Assembly: GCA_025928435.1 (NCBI GenBank)
Contig: JAICJM010000019.1
Location: 1 to 32,024, forward strand
DNA length: 32,024 nucleotides
From: Thermoleophilia bacterium
GTDB lineage: Bacteria; Actinomycetota; Thermoleophilia; Gaiellales; JAICJC01
Direction: 5' to 3'
Below the pieces are notes generated by a model. That model was not told where the DNA came from and made no database searches. It was given only the letters and a program-made list of their open reading frames with translations. The translations under genes and the position numbers were made by a program. This document shows, piece after piece, positions 1 through 7,810 of the stretch. Numbering within the stretch: position 1 is the first letter of the stretch; the number at the start of each line of letters is the position of its first letter.

Positions 1-149
1 AGGCGACGCCGGCGCTCCAGGAGGCCCTTCAGAAAGGGATCGCCGGCGCCGAATGGGTCGTGTTCGAGGAGTCGTCCCACATGCCGCACGTCGAGGAGCG
101 CGAGCGCTTCATGCAGGTCGTGGGCGACTGGCTCGCCCGCCACGACTGA
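1..149 (+). CDS. alpha/beta hydrolase, C-terminal fragment (proline-iminopeptidase-like)
   Basis: Only the last 48 codons are inside the window; the reading frame starts at base 3 and stops at 147-149. The fragment ends with SSHMPHVEERERF followed by a short amphipathic helix (VVGDWLARHD). This is the usual end of alpha/beta-hydrolase enzymes of the proline iminopeptidase/amidase group, where the His of the S-H-M-P-H stretch is the catalytic triad base. The serine and acid residues lie outside the window, so the substrate cannot be told. Its stop codon is one base from the stop of the convergent permease gene, with no room for a separate terminator. Confidence 0.6.
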   Translation, partial: ATPALQEALQKGIAGAEWVVFEESSHMPHVEERERFMQVVGDWLARHD

Positions 150-150
150 T

Positions 151-1011
151 CTATAGATCGCGCCGCTGCAGCCCGACGGCAGTCGCGGCGAGCACGACCG
201 CGGCGTAGGCGACCGCCCACACGCCGAGCAGCGGCCCCGCGCCCTGCGCGCCGCCGAACGGCCCGAGGTGCACGATCACGCCGGTGAAGCCGTTCGTGTC
301 GGCGGTGAGCGCGTGCAGACCCGCCTGGTAGAGCGCGTCGAACGGCAGCGCCCACGACGCATCGCGGCCGATGTGCTGCAGCCGCTCCGACGGGAGCGCG
401 TAACCGATCTGCCCGAGCAGCCCCGAGACCAGCCCGGCGCCGTAGATCATGAGCACGGCGATCCCGTTCGCGATCGTCGACATGTAGACCGACCCCAGAA
501 GCGAGATCGCGGCGAGGATGCAGACGCCCGCCGCGAGGGCCACGCCGGGCAGGACGATGCTGTCGGGCCACCAGCCGCCCTCGAGCCCGGTGATGACGAC
601 GCTCGCGCCGTACACGAGCACGGTGTAGGAGGCGCACAGGCCGCAGGCGGCCCCGAAGCGGGCCGCGACGAAGACCGTCCGCCCGATTGGGCGCACCACG
701 ATCGGCTGGAGCAGCCCCTGCTCTGCGTCCCCGCGAACGACGTTGAAGGTCAGGAACACCGCCAGCACCGCCCCCAGGAAGAGCGTCGCGAACATCGCCA
801 GGCCGAGCAGCGTGGCGCCGGCGAGGGCGTTCGCGTCGACCAGCGCCCCGTTCTGGCGCACCCGCGTGGTGTTGACCGACGAGAAGGCGAAGTGGGTGGC
901 GACGGCGTAGAGCGCCAGGAACGCGATCGTCAGCAGCACGACCACGACCAGCACCCGCCGCCGCAGGCACTCCCGCAGGGTCACCCGCACGATCACGCCG
1001 GCGGCGCTCAT
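151..1011 (-). CDS. ABC-2 type transporter permease (NosY-like)
   Basis: A 286-residue integral membrane protein with about six hydrophobic segments: residues ~17-37, 65-85, 110-135, 150-175, 180-205 and a final one near 260-280. The N-terminus is a short cytoplasmic piece (VTLRECLRRR), as in ABC-2 permeases of the NosY/CcmB-like type. The start ATG at 1011 overlaps the TGA of the ATPase gene (ATGA, 1008-1011), so the two are translationally coupled and should form one exporter. It is the last gene of a five-gene minus-strand operon headed by a two-component system. The substrate is unknown. A longer open frame in the same phase runs upstream through the ATPase gene but is only its shadow. 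Confidence 0.85.
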   Translation of the reverse strand: MSAAGVIVRVTLRECLRRRVLVVVVLLTIAFLALYAVATHFAFSSVNTTRVRQNGALVDANALAGATLLGLAMFATLFLGAVLAVFLTFNVVRGDAEQGLLQPIVVRPIGRTVFVAARFGAACGLCASYTVLVYGASVVITGLEGGWWPDSIVLPGVALAAGVCILAAISLLGSVYMSTIANGIAVLMIYGAGLVSGLLGQIGYALPSERLQHIGRDASWALPFDALYQAGLHALTADTNGFTGVIVHLGPFGGAQGAGPLLGVWAVAYAAVVLAATAVGLQRRDL

Positions 1012-1847
1012 CCCATCTCCCCCTCGACCGCCTCGAGGTAGACCTCCTCGAGCGTCGAGCGGACCGCCCGCACCTCGTACACCTGCTCCCCGGCGGCGAC
1101 CAGCTCCGCCACGAGGCCGGGGATCTCCGCGCGTCCGGCCTGGTAGCGGCGCGTGCCCGTGCCGGTCTCGATCTCGACGCCGCCCGCCGCGGTCAGCTCG
1201 TTCGGCGTGCCCTGGGCGACCACGCGGCCGCGGTTGATGATCACCACCCGGTCGCACACGAGCTCGATCTCGCTGAGCAGGTGCGAGTTCAGAAGCACCG
1301 CGGTGCCGCCCGCTCGGAGCTCCTCGAGCATGTCGCGCACCGTGCGCCGCCCGGCCGGGTCGAGCGCGCTCGTCGGCTCGTCCAGCACCAGCATGGGGGG
1401 GCCCGCGATGAGCGCCTGGGCGATCCCGAGCCGCTGCTGCATGCCCTTCGACATCGTCTCGATGCGGCGCCCGGCGACGTCGGCCAGTCCGACCAGCTCG
1501 AGCAGCCGCCCGCGCTCCCCGGCGCCGCCGCCCGATCGGGTCAGGCCCTGGTGCATGCGCAGGAGCTCGTCCGCCGTCATCCAGCCCGGGAACCGGAACA
1601 GCTCGGCCAGGTAGCCGAGGCTCGCCCGGGCGGGCGGCGACCCGGCCGGCGCGCCGCACACCATTGCGTTTCCCGCCGAGGGGTGCACGAGGCCGCAGCC
1701 GATCTTCACGAGCGTCGACTTGCCGGCGCCGTTCGGACCGAGCAGGCCGACCAGCTCGCCGGCGTCCACGTGCAGGCTGACGCCGTCGAGCGCGACCGTG
1801 CGGCCGTAGCGCTTCGACAGGTCCTGGGCGGCGAAGGCGACCGTCAC
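1008..1847 (-). CDS. ABC transporter ATP-binding protein
   Basis: A 279-residue ATPase. Walker A is GPNGAGKST (residues ~37-45), the signature loop is SKGMQQR (~133-139), Walker B is MLVLDE (~152-157) followed by the D-loop SALD, and the switch histidine lies in NSHLLSE. The C-terminal ~60 residues form the extra domain common in ATPases paired with ABC-2 permeases (CcmA/NosF class). The GTG start at 1847 lies three bases after the cupin stop, and its end overlaps the permease start. It energises the permease encoded next to it, most likely for export of a lipid, drug or peptide-like substrate; the exact cargo cannot be read from sequence. Confidence 0.9.
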   Translation of the reverse strand: MTVAFAAQDLSKRYGRTVALDGVSLHVDAGELVGLLGPNGAGKSTLVKIGCGLVHPSAGNAMVCGAPAGSPPARASLGYLAELFRFPGWMTADELLRMHQGLTRSGGGAGERGRLLELVGLADVAGRRIETMSKGMQQRLGIAQALIAGPPMLVLDEPTSALDPAGRRTVRDMLEELRAGGTAVLLNSHLLSEIELVCDRVVIINRGRVVAQGTPNELTAAGGVEIETGTGTRRYQAGRAEIPGLVAELVAAGEQVYEVRAVRSTLEEVYLEAVEGEMG

Positions 1848-1850
1848 GGG

Positions 1851-2246
1851 CTACACGGCCGGGTCGAGCAGCTCGACGTGCTCGTCCTCGGTCTCGGGCG
1901 GCGCCCCGTACACGTAGACGAGCAGGTCTGCCTCGCCGTGGTTGGCGGCCTGGAGCGCGGTCCCCGCCTCGACGTGGATGAGGCCGCCCGCCCACATGTC
2001 GTACCGTTCCCGCTCGTCGCCCAGGTACAGCGAGAGCGTCCCCGAGAGCACCACAAAGGTCTCCTCGTGGGTCGGGTGCCGGTGGCGGCGGCCGCGCGCC
2101 CCGGGCTCGTAGCGCCAGATGTTGGCGCGGGAGTGCGCGAAGCCCGCGAGCTCGCTCAGCTCGGCCACGTGCCGGGCCGGCTCGCCCGGCTCGTGGGGCC
2201 GGGTGATCCAGTCCGGCTCGTCGGGAGAGATGACCTGGAAGCCCAC
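1851..2246 (-). CDS. small cupin-domain protein
   Basis: A 131-residue protein with a single cupin barrel. The first cupin motif is visible as RHRHPTHEETFVVLSG (His residues at ~55, 57 and 60, Glu ~61, Gly ~69), which supplies the metal ligands of the fold; the second motif is degenerate (HVEAGTALQAANHG, His ~103). The GTG at 2246 is chosen because the open frame continues far upstream only as a shadow of the histidine kinase gene; the tail of the protein is acidic (ETEDEHVELLDP). It sits between the kinase gene (44 bp gap) and the ATPase gene (3 bp gap), so it is part of the operon. Whether it is an enzyme or a ligand sensor is not determined. Confidence 0.75.
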   Translation of the reverse strand: MGFQVISPDEPDWITRPHEPGEPARHVAELSELAGFAHSRANIWRYEPGARGRRHRHPTHEETFVVLSGTLSLYLGDERERYDMWAGGLIHVEAGTALQAANHGEADLLVYVYGAPPETEDEHVELLDPAV

Positions 2247-2289
2247 GGGCGAAAGCCTAGCCAGGCCTGCCCCGGGGCCGTCGACCCGA

Positions 2290-3408
2290 CTACGCGCGCG
2301 TGGGCACGGAGACGTCGAAGCGTGACCCGCGGTCGGGGCCGCTCGACGCCTCGATGCGGCCGCCGAGGGCCTCGACGATCCGCTTCGCCAGCGTGAGGCC
2401 GAGCCCCGAGCCGCGGCTGGAGCGGGCGGGGTCGGCGCGCCAGAACGCCTCGAACACTCGCGGCAGCTCGTCCGCCGCGATCCCGGGGCCGCTGTCCTGG
2501 ACGGACAGGCTGATGCCGTCGGCGCCGGTCTCGGCGCGCAGGGTGACCCAGCCGCCCTCGGGCGTGTAGCGGACGGCGTTGTCGAGCAGGGAATGCACGA
2601 CCCGCGCGAGCTTGGGCGAGCACAGGCTGGGGCCGGCCCGGCCAAGGTCAACCTCGACCCGGATGCGCTTCTCGGCCGCCTCGGGGCGGCACAGGTCGAG
2701 CGCGCCCTCGACGACCTCGGCGAGCGATGTCGAGCGGGCGTCGCGGGCGAACTCCGCGGCGTCCAGCTGGGCGAGCTCGAAGAGGTCGTCGATCATCGTG
2801 ACGAGCGCCATCACGGAGCGGCGCATCTCGCCCGTGTAACGGGCGACCGTCTCCGGGTCGCGGACGATGCCGTCGTCGATGGCCTCGACCATCGCCCGCA
2901 GGTTGGCGATCGGCGTGCGCAGGTCGTGCGAGAGCGACGTCATGAGGTCGCGCCGCTGCGCCTCGATCGCGCGCTCGGCCTCGATGCCGGCCTCGAGCCG
3001 CGCGGCGGCGATGTCGAGCGTCTCGCCGAGCAGCCGCAGCTCCGGCGCCGCCCGCAGGTCGCCGGCGCGGGCGTCCAGGCGGTTCTCGCCGAGCGAGCGG
3101 GCCGTCGCGGCCAGGCGGGCGAGGGCGCGGGTGTTCGAGCGGCCGACGATGAGCGCCGCGGCGACGCCCGCCGTCACGGAGTAGCCCGCCACCCACACGA
3201 GCTCGGCCGGGTTGCCGGGCGAGATGAGCATGAAATGGCTCAGGACGAGCAGGTCGACGACCGTGACCAGCGAGGCGATGACGGCGATCGCGGTCAGCGT
3301 GTACGCGAGCCCGAGGCGGGTCGCCAGGCGCCGCGCCAGGAGGGAGGTGAGGAGCGTCGCGAGTGCGATCGGACCGAGTAGCGCGATCAGCCGGATGGTC
3401 TCGCTCAC
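2290..3408 (-). CDS. sensor histidine kinase
   Basis: A 372-residue membrane kinase. There are three hydrophobic segments near residues 5-25, 36-63 and 70-89 and no large periplasmic domain, so sensing is probably in or at the membrane. The HisKA box is SHDLRTPIANL with phospho-acceptor His161; the ATPase domain has the N box DNAVRYTPEGG (Asn277), G1 DSGPG (305-309), F box and G2 GSGLGL (333-338). The GTG start at 3408 overlaps the TGA of the response regulator (GTGA), showing coupling. An in-frame Met farther upstream lies inside the regulator gene and is rejected. It should phosphorylate the regulator encoded just upstream; the small-molecule signal is unknown, though the co-transcribed exporter suggests envelope or drug stress. 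Confidence 0.92.
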   Translation of the reverse strand: MSETIRLIALLGPIALATLLTSLLARRLATRLGLAYTLTAIAVIASLVTVVDLLVLSHFMLISPGNPAELVWVAGYSVTAGVAAALIVGRSNTRALARLAATARSLGENRLDARAGDLRAAPELRLLGETLDIAAARLEAGIEAERAIEAQRRDLMTSLSHDLRTPIANLRAMVEAIDDGIVRDPETVARYTGEMRRSVMALVTMIDDLFELAQLDAAEFARDARSTSLAEVVEGALDLCRPEAAEKRIRVEVDLGRAGPSLCSPKLARVVHSLLDNAVRYTPEGGWVTLRAETGADGISLSVQDSGPGIAADELPRVFEAFWRADPARSSRGSGLGLTLAKRIVEALGGRIEASSGPDRGSRFDVSVPTRA

Positions 3409-4094
3409 GGCTCGAACCGGTAGCCGACGCCGTGCACCGTCACGAGCCGCCGCGGCTTCGACGGGTCGGCCTCGATCTTCGCACGCAGGCGGCGGACGTG
3501 CACCGTGACCGTCTCGGTGTCGCCGCTCCACACGTACCCCCACACCGACTCGACCAGCTCGGCCCGGGTGTAGACCCGGCCGGGGGTGGACGCGAGGCAC
3601 AGCAGCAGGTCGAACTCCTTGCGGGTGGTGCGGACGACCTCGCCGGCGCGGCTGACCTCGCGCCGGACCGGGTCGATCACCAGGTCGTCGAACTCCAGCG
3701 GCGCCCGCGGCTCGCCGGCCCCGCGGCGCAGGACGGCGCGCACCCGGGCGACCACCTCGCGGGGCGAGTACGGCTTCGTCACGTAGTCGTCCGCGCCGAG
3801 CTCGAGCCCCGCGATCCGCTCGCGCTCGCTCACCTTCGCGGAGAGGATGATCACGGGGACGCTGCTCTCGAGGCGGACGAGGCGCAGGAGCTCGAGGCCG
3901 CTCAGCTTCGGCAGCATCAGGTCGAGCACGATCACGCTCGGCGGCTGCGCCTCGATCGCGGTGAGCGCCGCATGCCCGTCGGCGGCCGCGTGGACCTCGA
4001 AGCCCTCGTGGGCCAGGTAGCGCGTGAGGACGTCGCGCACGACCGGCTCATCGTCGACGACGAGCACGCGCGGTGGGGCAGCCGTCGACGCCAT
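3405..4094 (-). CDS. OmpR/PhoB-family response regulator
   Basis: A 229-residue two-domain regulator. The receiver domain shows the acidic pair D14/D15, phospho-acceptor D58 (VIVLDLMLP), the S85 switch position and K107 (VTKPYS). The C-terminal winged helix has the typical RKEFDLLLCLASTPGRVYTR and HVRRLRAKIE stretches and ends in GVGYRFEP. The ATG at 4094 is preferred over an upstream in-frame Met because a TACGCT -10 box ends six bases before it, giving a leaderless mRNA. It is the first gene of the operon that continues through kinase, cupin, ABC ATPase and permease, so it likely controls that exporter and itself. Confidence 0.93.
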   Translation of the reverse strand: MASTAAPPRVLVVDDEPVVRDVLTRYLAHEGFEVHAAADGHAALTAIEAQPPSVIVLDLMLPKLSGLELLRLVRLESSVPVIILSAKVSERERIAGLELGADDYVTKPYSPREVVARVRAVLRRGAGEPRAPLEFDDLVIDPVRREVSRAGEVVRTTRKEFDLLLCLASTPGRVYTRAELVESVWGYVWSGDTETVTVHVRRLRAKIEADPSKPRRLVTVHGVGYRFEP

Positions 4095-4100
4095 GCCACC

Positions 4101-4106
4101 AGCGTA
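4101..4106 (-). promoter_or_regulatory. -10 box of leaderless promoter for the two-component operon
   Basis: TACGCT on the minus strand ends six bases before the ATG at 4094, so the start point of transcription should coincide with the start codon. No Shine-Dalgarno sequence is seen. No good -35 hexamer is at the standard distance, which fits activator-dependent initiation. Confidence 0.5.
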
Positions 4107-4114
4107 CCGTCGTT

Positions 4115-4133
4115 CACCCTGCGCGGCAGGGTG
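4115..4133. terminator. short hairpin between MFS gene and response-regulator gene
   Basis: Eight-base arms CACCCTGC and GCAGGGTG around a three-base loop. It lies just after the MFS stop codon on the minus strand and upstream of the regulator promoter. It could end MFS transcripts, or serve as an operator for the regulator; there is no U-run. Confidence 0.4.
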
Positions 4134-4149
4134 TTCAGGTTCTTGCAAG
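4131..4149 (-). promoter_or_regulatory. candidate activator site upstream of the response regulator gene
   Basis: Reads CTTGCAAGAACCTGAACAC on the minus strand and differs at two positions from the site at 7742-7760 before the MsrP-like gene. It lies about 37-55 bases upstream of the predicted start point, the usual place for an OmpR-family activator. It overlaps the last codons of the MFS gene, so part of the match may be coding constraint. Confidence 0.3.
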
Positions 4150-5289
4150 CTCGCCGCCCGCAGCCGGCTCGACCCGGCGGGCGCCGGCGACGATGCAGAC
4201 GATGAGCGCGAGCGGGATCAGGAGCGCCGTCCGCAGCGCGACGTGCCCGGCCGCGAACCCGATCGCGGCCGGCCCGGCGATCGATCCGCTGTAGGCGAGC
4301 AGGAACACCCGCGAGACGGCGGTCTCGACCCCGTGCGCCGCCGCGCCCGCGGCGCTCACGACGAGCGGCACGATCGGGGCGAGCCCGGCTCCCATGAGCG
4401 CGAACCCGGCGATTCCGGCGCCCGGCACGGGGACGGCCAGCGCGAGCCCGAGCCCGGCAGCGGCGGTGATCCCGGCCCGGCGGGCCAGGGCGGACGGGCC
4501 GACCGCGGCGGCGAGCCGGTCGCCCGTCAGCCGCGACGCGGCCATGGCGACCGAGAACCCGGCGAAGGCCGCGGCGGCGATCGCCGGCCCGGCGCCGGCC
4601 CGGTCGTGCATGTAGACGGCGCTCCAGTCGGCGGCCGCGCCCTCGGCGAAGAAGCTGCAGAAGGCGATGGCGCCGAGGACGACGAGCTCGGCCGACCAGG
4701 CCGCGCGCGAGGTGCCCGGCGAACGGGCCGGGTCGGCGGGCGCGGGAAGCCCGGCGAGCGTCGCGACTCCCGCGCCGGCGACAAGCGCCGCCACGACGGT
4801 GAAGTGCCCCTTCGGCCCGGCTCCGGCCGCGGCGGCCGCGCTGGCACCGACGGCACCCAGCAGGAGACCGACGCTCCAGGCGCCGTGGAAGCCGGACATC
4901 AGCGGGCGCTCCAGGGTGCGCTCGACCCCGACCGCGGACGTGTTCATCGCGACGTCCACGATCGCGCCCAGCGTCCCGAAGCAGAAGAGCGCCGCGGCGA
5001 GGACGGCCAGGTCGCCGGCGAAGGCCGACGCGACCAGGGCCGCCGCCATGCCCGGCAGGGCGGTGCGGACGACTCGGGCCGGCCCCAGCCGCCGCGCCAG
5101 GCCGCCGCCCCGCCAGCTGCCGAGGAGCGTCCCGACCGCCATGGCGAACAGGGCGGCCCCGAGCGCGGCGTCGGAGAGGCCGAGCGCGTGCTTGATCGCC
5201 GGCACCCGTCCCGCCCACGTGCCGTAGAGCGCGGCGTGGAGGCCGAACGCGGTCCCGACGATGCGGCCGTCCCTGTGCTGCCACGGCAT
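4135..5289 (-). CDS. MFS transporter (YbjJ/fucose-permease-like group)
   Basis: A 384-residue protein with about twelve hydrophobic segments and short polar loops. The motif after segment 2 (GSWRGGGLARRLGPARVV) is the MFS loop 2-3 signature in degenerate form. The segment-5 region (VDVAMNTSAVGVERTLERP then LMSGFHGAWSVG) resembles the YbjJ/fucose permease group, where the N-rich stretch lines the cavity. The ATG at 5289 has a TAGCGT -10 box six bases upstream and no Shine-Dalgarno, hence leaderless. It is monocistronic or weakly linked to the downstream regulator operon, 40 bp away. The substrate is not predictable; sugars or small metabolites are typical. Confidence 0.85.
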   Translation of the reverse strand: MPWQHRDGRIVGTAFGLHAALYGTWAGRVPAIKHALGLSDAALGAALFAMAVGTLLGSWRGGGLARRLGPARVVRTALPGMAAALVASAFAGDLAVLAAALFCFGTLGAIVDVAMNTSAVGVERTLERPLMSGFHGAWSVGLLLGAVGASAAAAAGAGPKGHFTVVAALVAGAGVATLAGLPAPADPARSPGTSRAAWSAELVVLGAIAFCSFFAEGAAADWSAVYMHDRAGAGPAIAAAAFAGFSVAMAASRLTGDRLAAAVGPSALARRAGITAAAGLGLALAVPVPGAGIAGFALMGAGLAPIVPLVVSAAGAAAHGVETAVSRVFLLAYSGSIAGPAAIGFAAGHVALRTALLIPLALIVCIVAGARRVEPAAGGELART

Positions 5290-5295
5290 CCGCCC

Positions 5296-5301
5296 ACGCT
5301 A
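5296..5301 (-). promoter_or_regulatory. -10 box, leaderless promoter of the MFS gene
   Basis: TAGCGT on the minus strand, six bases before the ATG at 5289. Same geometry as several other genes in the window. Confidence 0.45.
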
Positions 5302-5350
5302 GCGGGACCGCCCGGGCGCCGGTCAGGCCGGCGCCCGGGGGGATAGGCCG

Positions 5351-6424
5351 CTAGGAGGAGGCGACGCTCTCGTCGCTCGCGGGCAGGCCGCCCACCGAGC
5401 CGACCGGCGTGAGCGCCCCACGGGCGCCGATGCGGTAGCTCGTGATGCTGTGCAGGCCGCTCGTCAGGACCTCCAGGTAGCGGCCGTCCGGGGTGACGGA
5501 CTCGTCGAGCGGGGTGCTCGTCGAGCCCGGGCTCGCGGCCACGCCGCGCAGGTGGAGCCGGCCGTGGCCGTCCACGCGGAAGGCCGAGATCGTCCCGCTG
5601 CCGGCGTTGGCCGTGTAGGCGATGCGGCCGGCGATCGCGACCCAGCACGCGGCCAGCTGGTTCGCCTGCACCGGCCCGGACAGGAGCCGCAGGGCCCCGC
5701 CGGCCCCGATCCGGTACGACGACGCGGCGCTCGTCGGCGCCTGGTGCGCGTCCGAGACGACCAGGACGCCGTTGCGGGTGAACCCAAAGCCGAACGGCGT
5801 GGTGCCGGCCGACGCGAACGAGCGCAGCCGCCGGATCGCGCCGTCTCGCCGCAGCGTGACGGTGTCGATCGTGTCCGAGGCGGTGTTCGTGACGGCCAGG
5901 GCGGTGCCGGCCGGGTTCAGCGACACCTGGGCGGGCCCCGCGTCGCCCGACGCGAGCGCGACAGCCCCGTGGTGGATGCGGCGCAGCCCGTGCCGGGTGA
6001 CGCGGAAGCCGACCACGTTCAGGCCGCCGGCGTTCACGACGTACACGCGGCCGTGGCCGGCGGTCACGCTGGCCGGACCGGCGCCGCCGGAGGGCACGAC
6101 CGCGAGGCGCGTGAGGTGCGCCCCGTGCACGGCGAAGACCGCGATCGTGCCCGATCCGCCGTTCACCGCGTAGAGGCGGCGGCCGTCGGGGCTGAGGGCG
6201 ATCGAGCCCTGCGTCTTGGCGGTGACGCCGGTGCCGGCCCCGCCCGTCGGGGCCGATCCGGCCGGCGCGAGCGTCCCGTCGCCGGCCCGGGCGAAGGCCA
6301 GCACGCGGTTCCCCGACGCCCCGTTGGAGAGCGTGAACACGGCCCGGCCGCCGTGCGCGGCAGCGGTCGCCGGGAAGGCCAGGGCGGCGAGCGCCCCGAG
6401 CGGTATCAACCATCGTCTCGTCAT
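5351..6424 (-). CDS. secreted lactonase-type seven-bladed beta-propeller protein
   Basis: A 357-residue protein starting with a clear Sec signal peptide (MTRRWLIPLGALAALAF, cleavage after ATAAA near residue 23). The mature part is built from repeats of about 45-50 residues with motifs such as SIALSPDGRRLYAVN, QVSLNPAGTALAVTN and ESVTPDGRYLEV, typical of YVTN/6-phosphogluconolactonase (Lactonase, PF10282) propellers. Secreted members rarely act as true lactonases, so enzyme activity is uncertain. Unlike many neighbours it has a strong Shine-Dalgarno region (GGAGGGAGAGG) before the ATG at 6424. It is divergent from the DMT transporter, with a 138-bp shared control region. Very long open frames on both strands over this gene are shadows due to high GC. 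Confidence 0.85.
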   Translation of the reverse strand: MTRRWLIPLGALAALAFPATAAAHGGRAVFTLSNGASGNRVLAFARAGDGTLAPAGSAPTGGAGTGVTAKTQGSIALSPDGRRLYAVNGGSGTIAVFAVHGAHLTRLAVVPSGGAGPASVTAGHGRVYVVNAGGLNVVGFRVTRHGLRRIHHGAVALASGDAGPAQVSLNPAGTALAVTNTASDTIDTVTLRRDGAIRRLRSFASAGTTPFGFGFTRNGVLVVSDAHQAPTSAASSYRIGAGGALRLLSGPVQANQLAACWVAIAGRIAYTANAGSGTISAFRVDGHGRLHLRGVAASPGSTSTPLDESVTPDGRYLEVLTSGLHSITSYRIGARGALTPVGSVGGLPASDESVASS

Positions 6425-6549
6425 GTCGAGCCTCTCCCTCCGAGTGGTGGGCCCGGCGGGCGCCGGGCGTCGTCGGAAGGACGCTACGGAGGCAGTCTTT
6501 CCGGCCCCTTGCCCGTTCCTTACAAGAAGCCGACGAATGCGGCCGCGGC

Positions 6550-6555
6550 TACGCT
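6550..6555 (+). promoter_or_regulatory. -10 box, leaderless promoter of the DMT transporter
   Basis: TACGCT, seven bases before the GTG at 6563. Upstream at 6512-6528 is CCCGTTCCTTACAAGAA, which matches 16 of 17 bases with 7735-7751 before the MsrP-like gene and may be a shared control element. Confidence 0.45.
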
Positions 6556-6562
6556 CTGGCCG

Positions 6563-7495
6563 GTGGACGCGACGACGACTCGAGGGGCCGTCGCACCCGT
6601 CTCGGTGCGGCGGGAGGGCCTGGCGTGGGCGTTCGCCGGCGTCCTGATGTTCTCGTTCTCCGTGCCGCTGACCAAGGTCGCGGTCGGGGGGTTCAGCCCG
6701 TTCCTGACCGCGACCGGCCGCGCGGTGATCGCCGGCGTCGTCGCCGGCGTGCTGCTCACCGTGCACCGCGTCCCGTTCCCACCGGCGGCGCAGCGGCGGC
6801 CGCTGATGTACACGATGCTCGGCGCCGTCTTCGGCTGGCCGATCCTGCTGGCGCTCGCGCTCGAGCGGACGACCTCGGCCCACGTCGCGGTCATCGCTAC
6901 CTTCATGCCGCTCACCACCGCGTTGATCGCCGTCCTGCGCACGCACGAGCGCGTCAGCTGGCAGTTCTGGGCCGCGGCCGCGATCGGAACGGCGGCCCTG
7001 GCGGTGTTCGCGCTCTCGCGCGCGGGCGGGGACGACGACCTCCTCGCCGACGCCCTCGTGGTCGGGGCGGTGTGCGCGTCGTCGTGGTGCTACGTCGAGG
7101 GGGCGACGATCACGCGCGCGATGCCGGGGTGGCAGGTGATCTCGTGGGTCGTCGTGCTGGCGCTGCCGCTCACAGTCCCGGCCTCGGCGCTGATCTGGTG
7201 GTTCACCCGCGGGTCGTACGACACGAGCGCATCCGAGTGGAGCTGCCTGGTGCTGCTCGGCGTGTCGTCGATGTACCTCGGCTTCTTCGCCTGGTACCGG
7301 GGCCTGTCGCTGGCCGGGATCGCCCGTGGCGGCCAGGTGCAGCAGCTGCAGGCGCTGCTCACGCTGGCCTGGTCGGCGCTGCTGCTCGGCGAGCACGTGA
7401 CCGCGCCGACGGTGCTGGTGGCGCTGACCGTGATCGGATCGGTCGTGTGGGCGCAGCGCGCCCGGGTTCCGCCGCTCGTCACGCCGCAGGAATAG
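6563..7495 (+). CDS. EamA/DMT-family transporter
   Basis: A 310-residue protein with ten predicted hydrophobic segments arranged as two EamA repeats (roughly residues 20-140 and 165-300). The first repeat carries SFSVPLTKVAVGGFSPFL and the second ends with the typical LLLGEHVTAPTVLVALTVIG stretch. The family exports or imports amino acids, purines or other metabolites; the substrate cannot be assigned. GTG at 6563 is chosen because it follows a TACGCT -10 box by seven bases; an in-frame GTG at 6605 is the alternative. It is transcribed alone, away from the beta-propeller gene. Confidence 0.85.
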   Translation: MDATTTRGAVAPVSVRREGLAWAFAGVLMFSFSVPLTKVAVGGFSPFLTATGRAVIAGVVAGVLLTVHRVPFPPAAQRRPLMYTMLGAVFGWPILLALALERTTSAHVAVIATFMPLTTALIAVLRTHERVSWQFWAAAAIGTAALAVFALSRAGGDDDLLADALVVGAVCASSWCYVEGATITRAMPGWQVISWVVVLALPLTVPASALIWWFTRGSYDTSASEWSCLVLLGVSSMYLGFFAWYRGLSLAGIARGGQVQQLQALLTLAWSALLLGEHVTAPTVLVALTVIGSVVWAQRARVPPLVTPQE

Positions 7496-7741
7496 GCGGG
7501 CCAAGTTTTCGATGCCTGCCGGGAGAGGCCGGCGGCGATAACGCACCATCTTTTGAGTCTCGTCTAACTAGAAGAAACCGGCAATCCCGGGTTTCTTGGG
7601 GAATCAGACCCAATTTAGGAAGGGAAAAGAGGGCTCGGGTGGTTCGGCGATGGCTCGTTGGGCTCGTTGACGGCGGTGTGCCATCGGGACGGACGAGTGT
7701 GGTGTTCGCGGGTTATGGCTTCATGCCCCGGCAGCCCGCTC

Positions 7742-7760
7742 CTTACAAGAACCGGAACAC
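7742..7760 (+). promoter_or_regulatory. candidate activator site upstream of the MsrP-like gene
   Basis: CTTACAAGAACCGGAACAC, 50 bases before the ATG at 7811. It matches 17 of 19 bases with the element in front of the response regulator gene (4131-4149), in the same orientation relative to the gene. Confidence 0.35.
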
Positions 7761-7780
7761 TGTGACTGCGGCGCATGTAA

Positions 7781-7797
7781 CGGTGACGTTTTCACCG
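7781..7797. promoter_or_regulatory. inverted repeat in the MsrP-like promoter
   Basis: CGGTGA and TCACCG arms separated by five bases, placed 13-30 bases before the start codon where it would overlap the -10 region. Plausible repressor operator; it could also be a 5'-UTR hairpin. Confidence 0.3.
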
Positions 7798-7810
7798 CAT
7801 ACTGCGAGGG

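Larger units (their letters stand above)
7496..7810. other. intergenic control region before the MsrP-like gene
   Basis: About 315 bases with no convincing gene and lower GC than its surroundings (A/T-rich patch 7550-7630). It contains the CTTACAAGAACC site at 7742-7760 and an inverted repeat at 7781-7797. No tRNA, riboswitch or terminator of a known class was recognised, although a long 5' region could hide one. Confidence 0.4.

Noticed and set aside
151..1995. A 614-codon open frame on the minus strand
   Set aside because: Its first half is a shadow of the ABC ATPase gene in another frame; only the part from 1011 down is a real permease gene.
5351..7549. Very long open frames over 5.3-7.5 kb on both strands
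   Set aside because: High GC keeps wrong frames open. Only the parts coding for the beta-propeller (5351-6424) and the EamA transporter (6563-7495) have signal peptide, membrane segments and family motifs.
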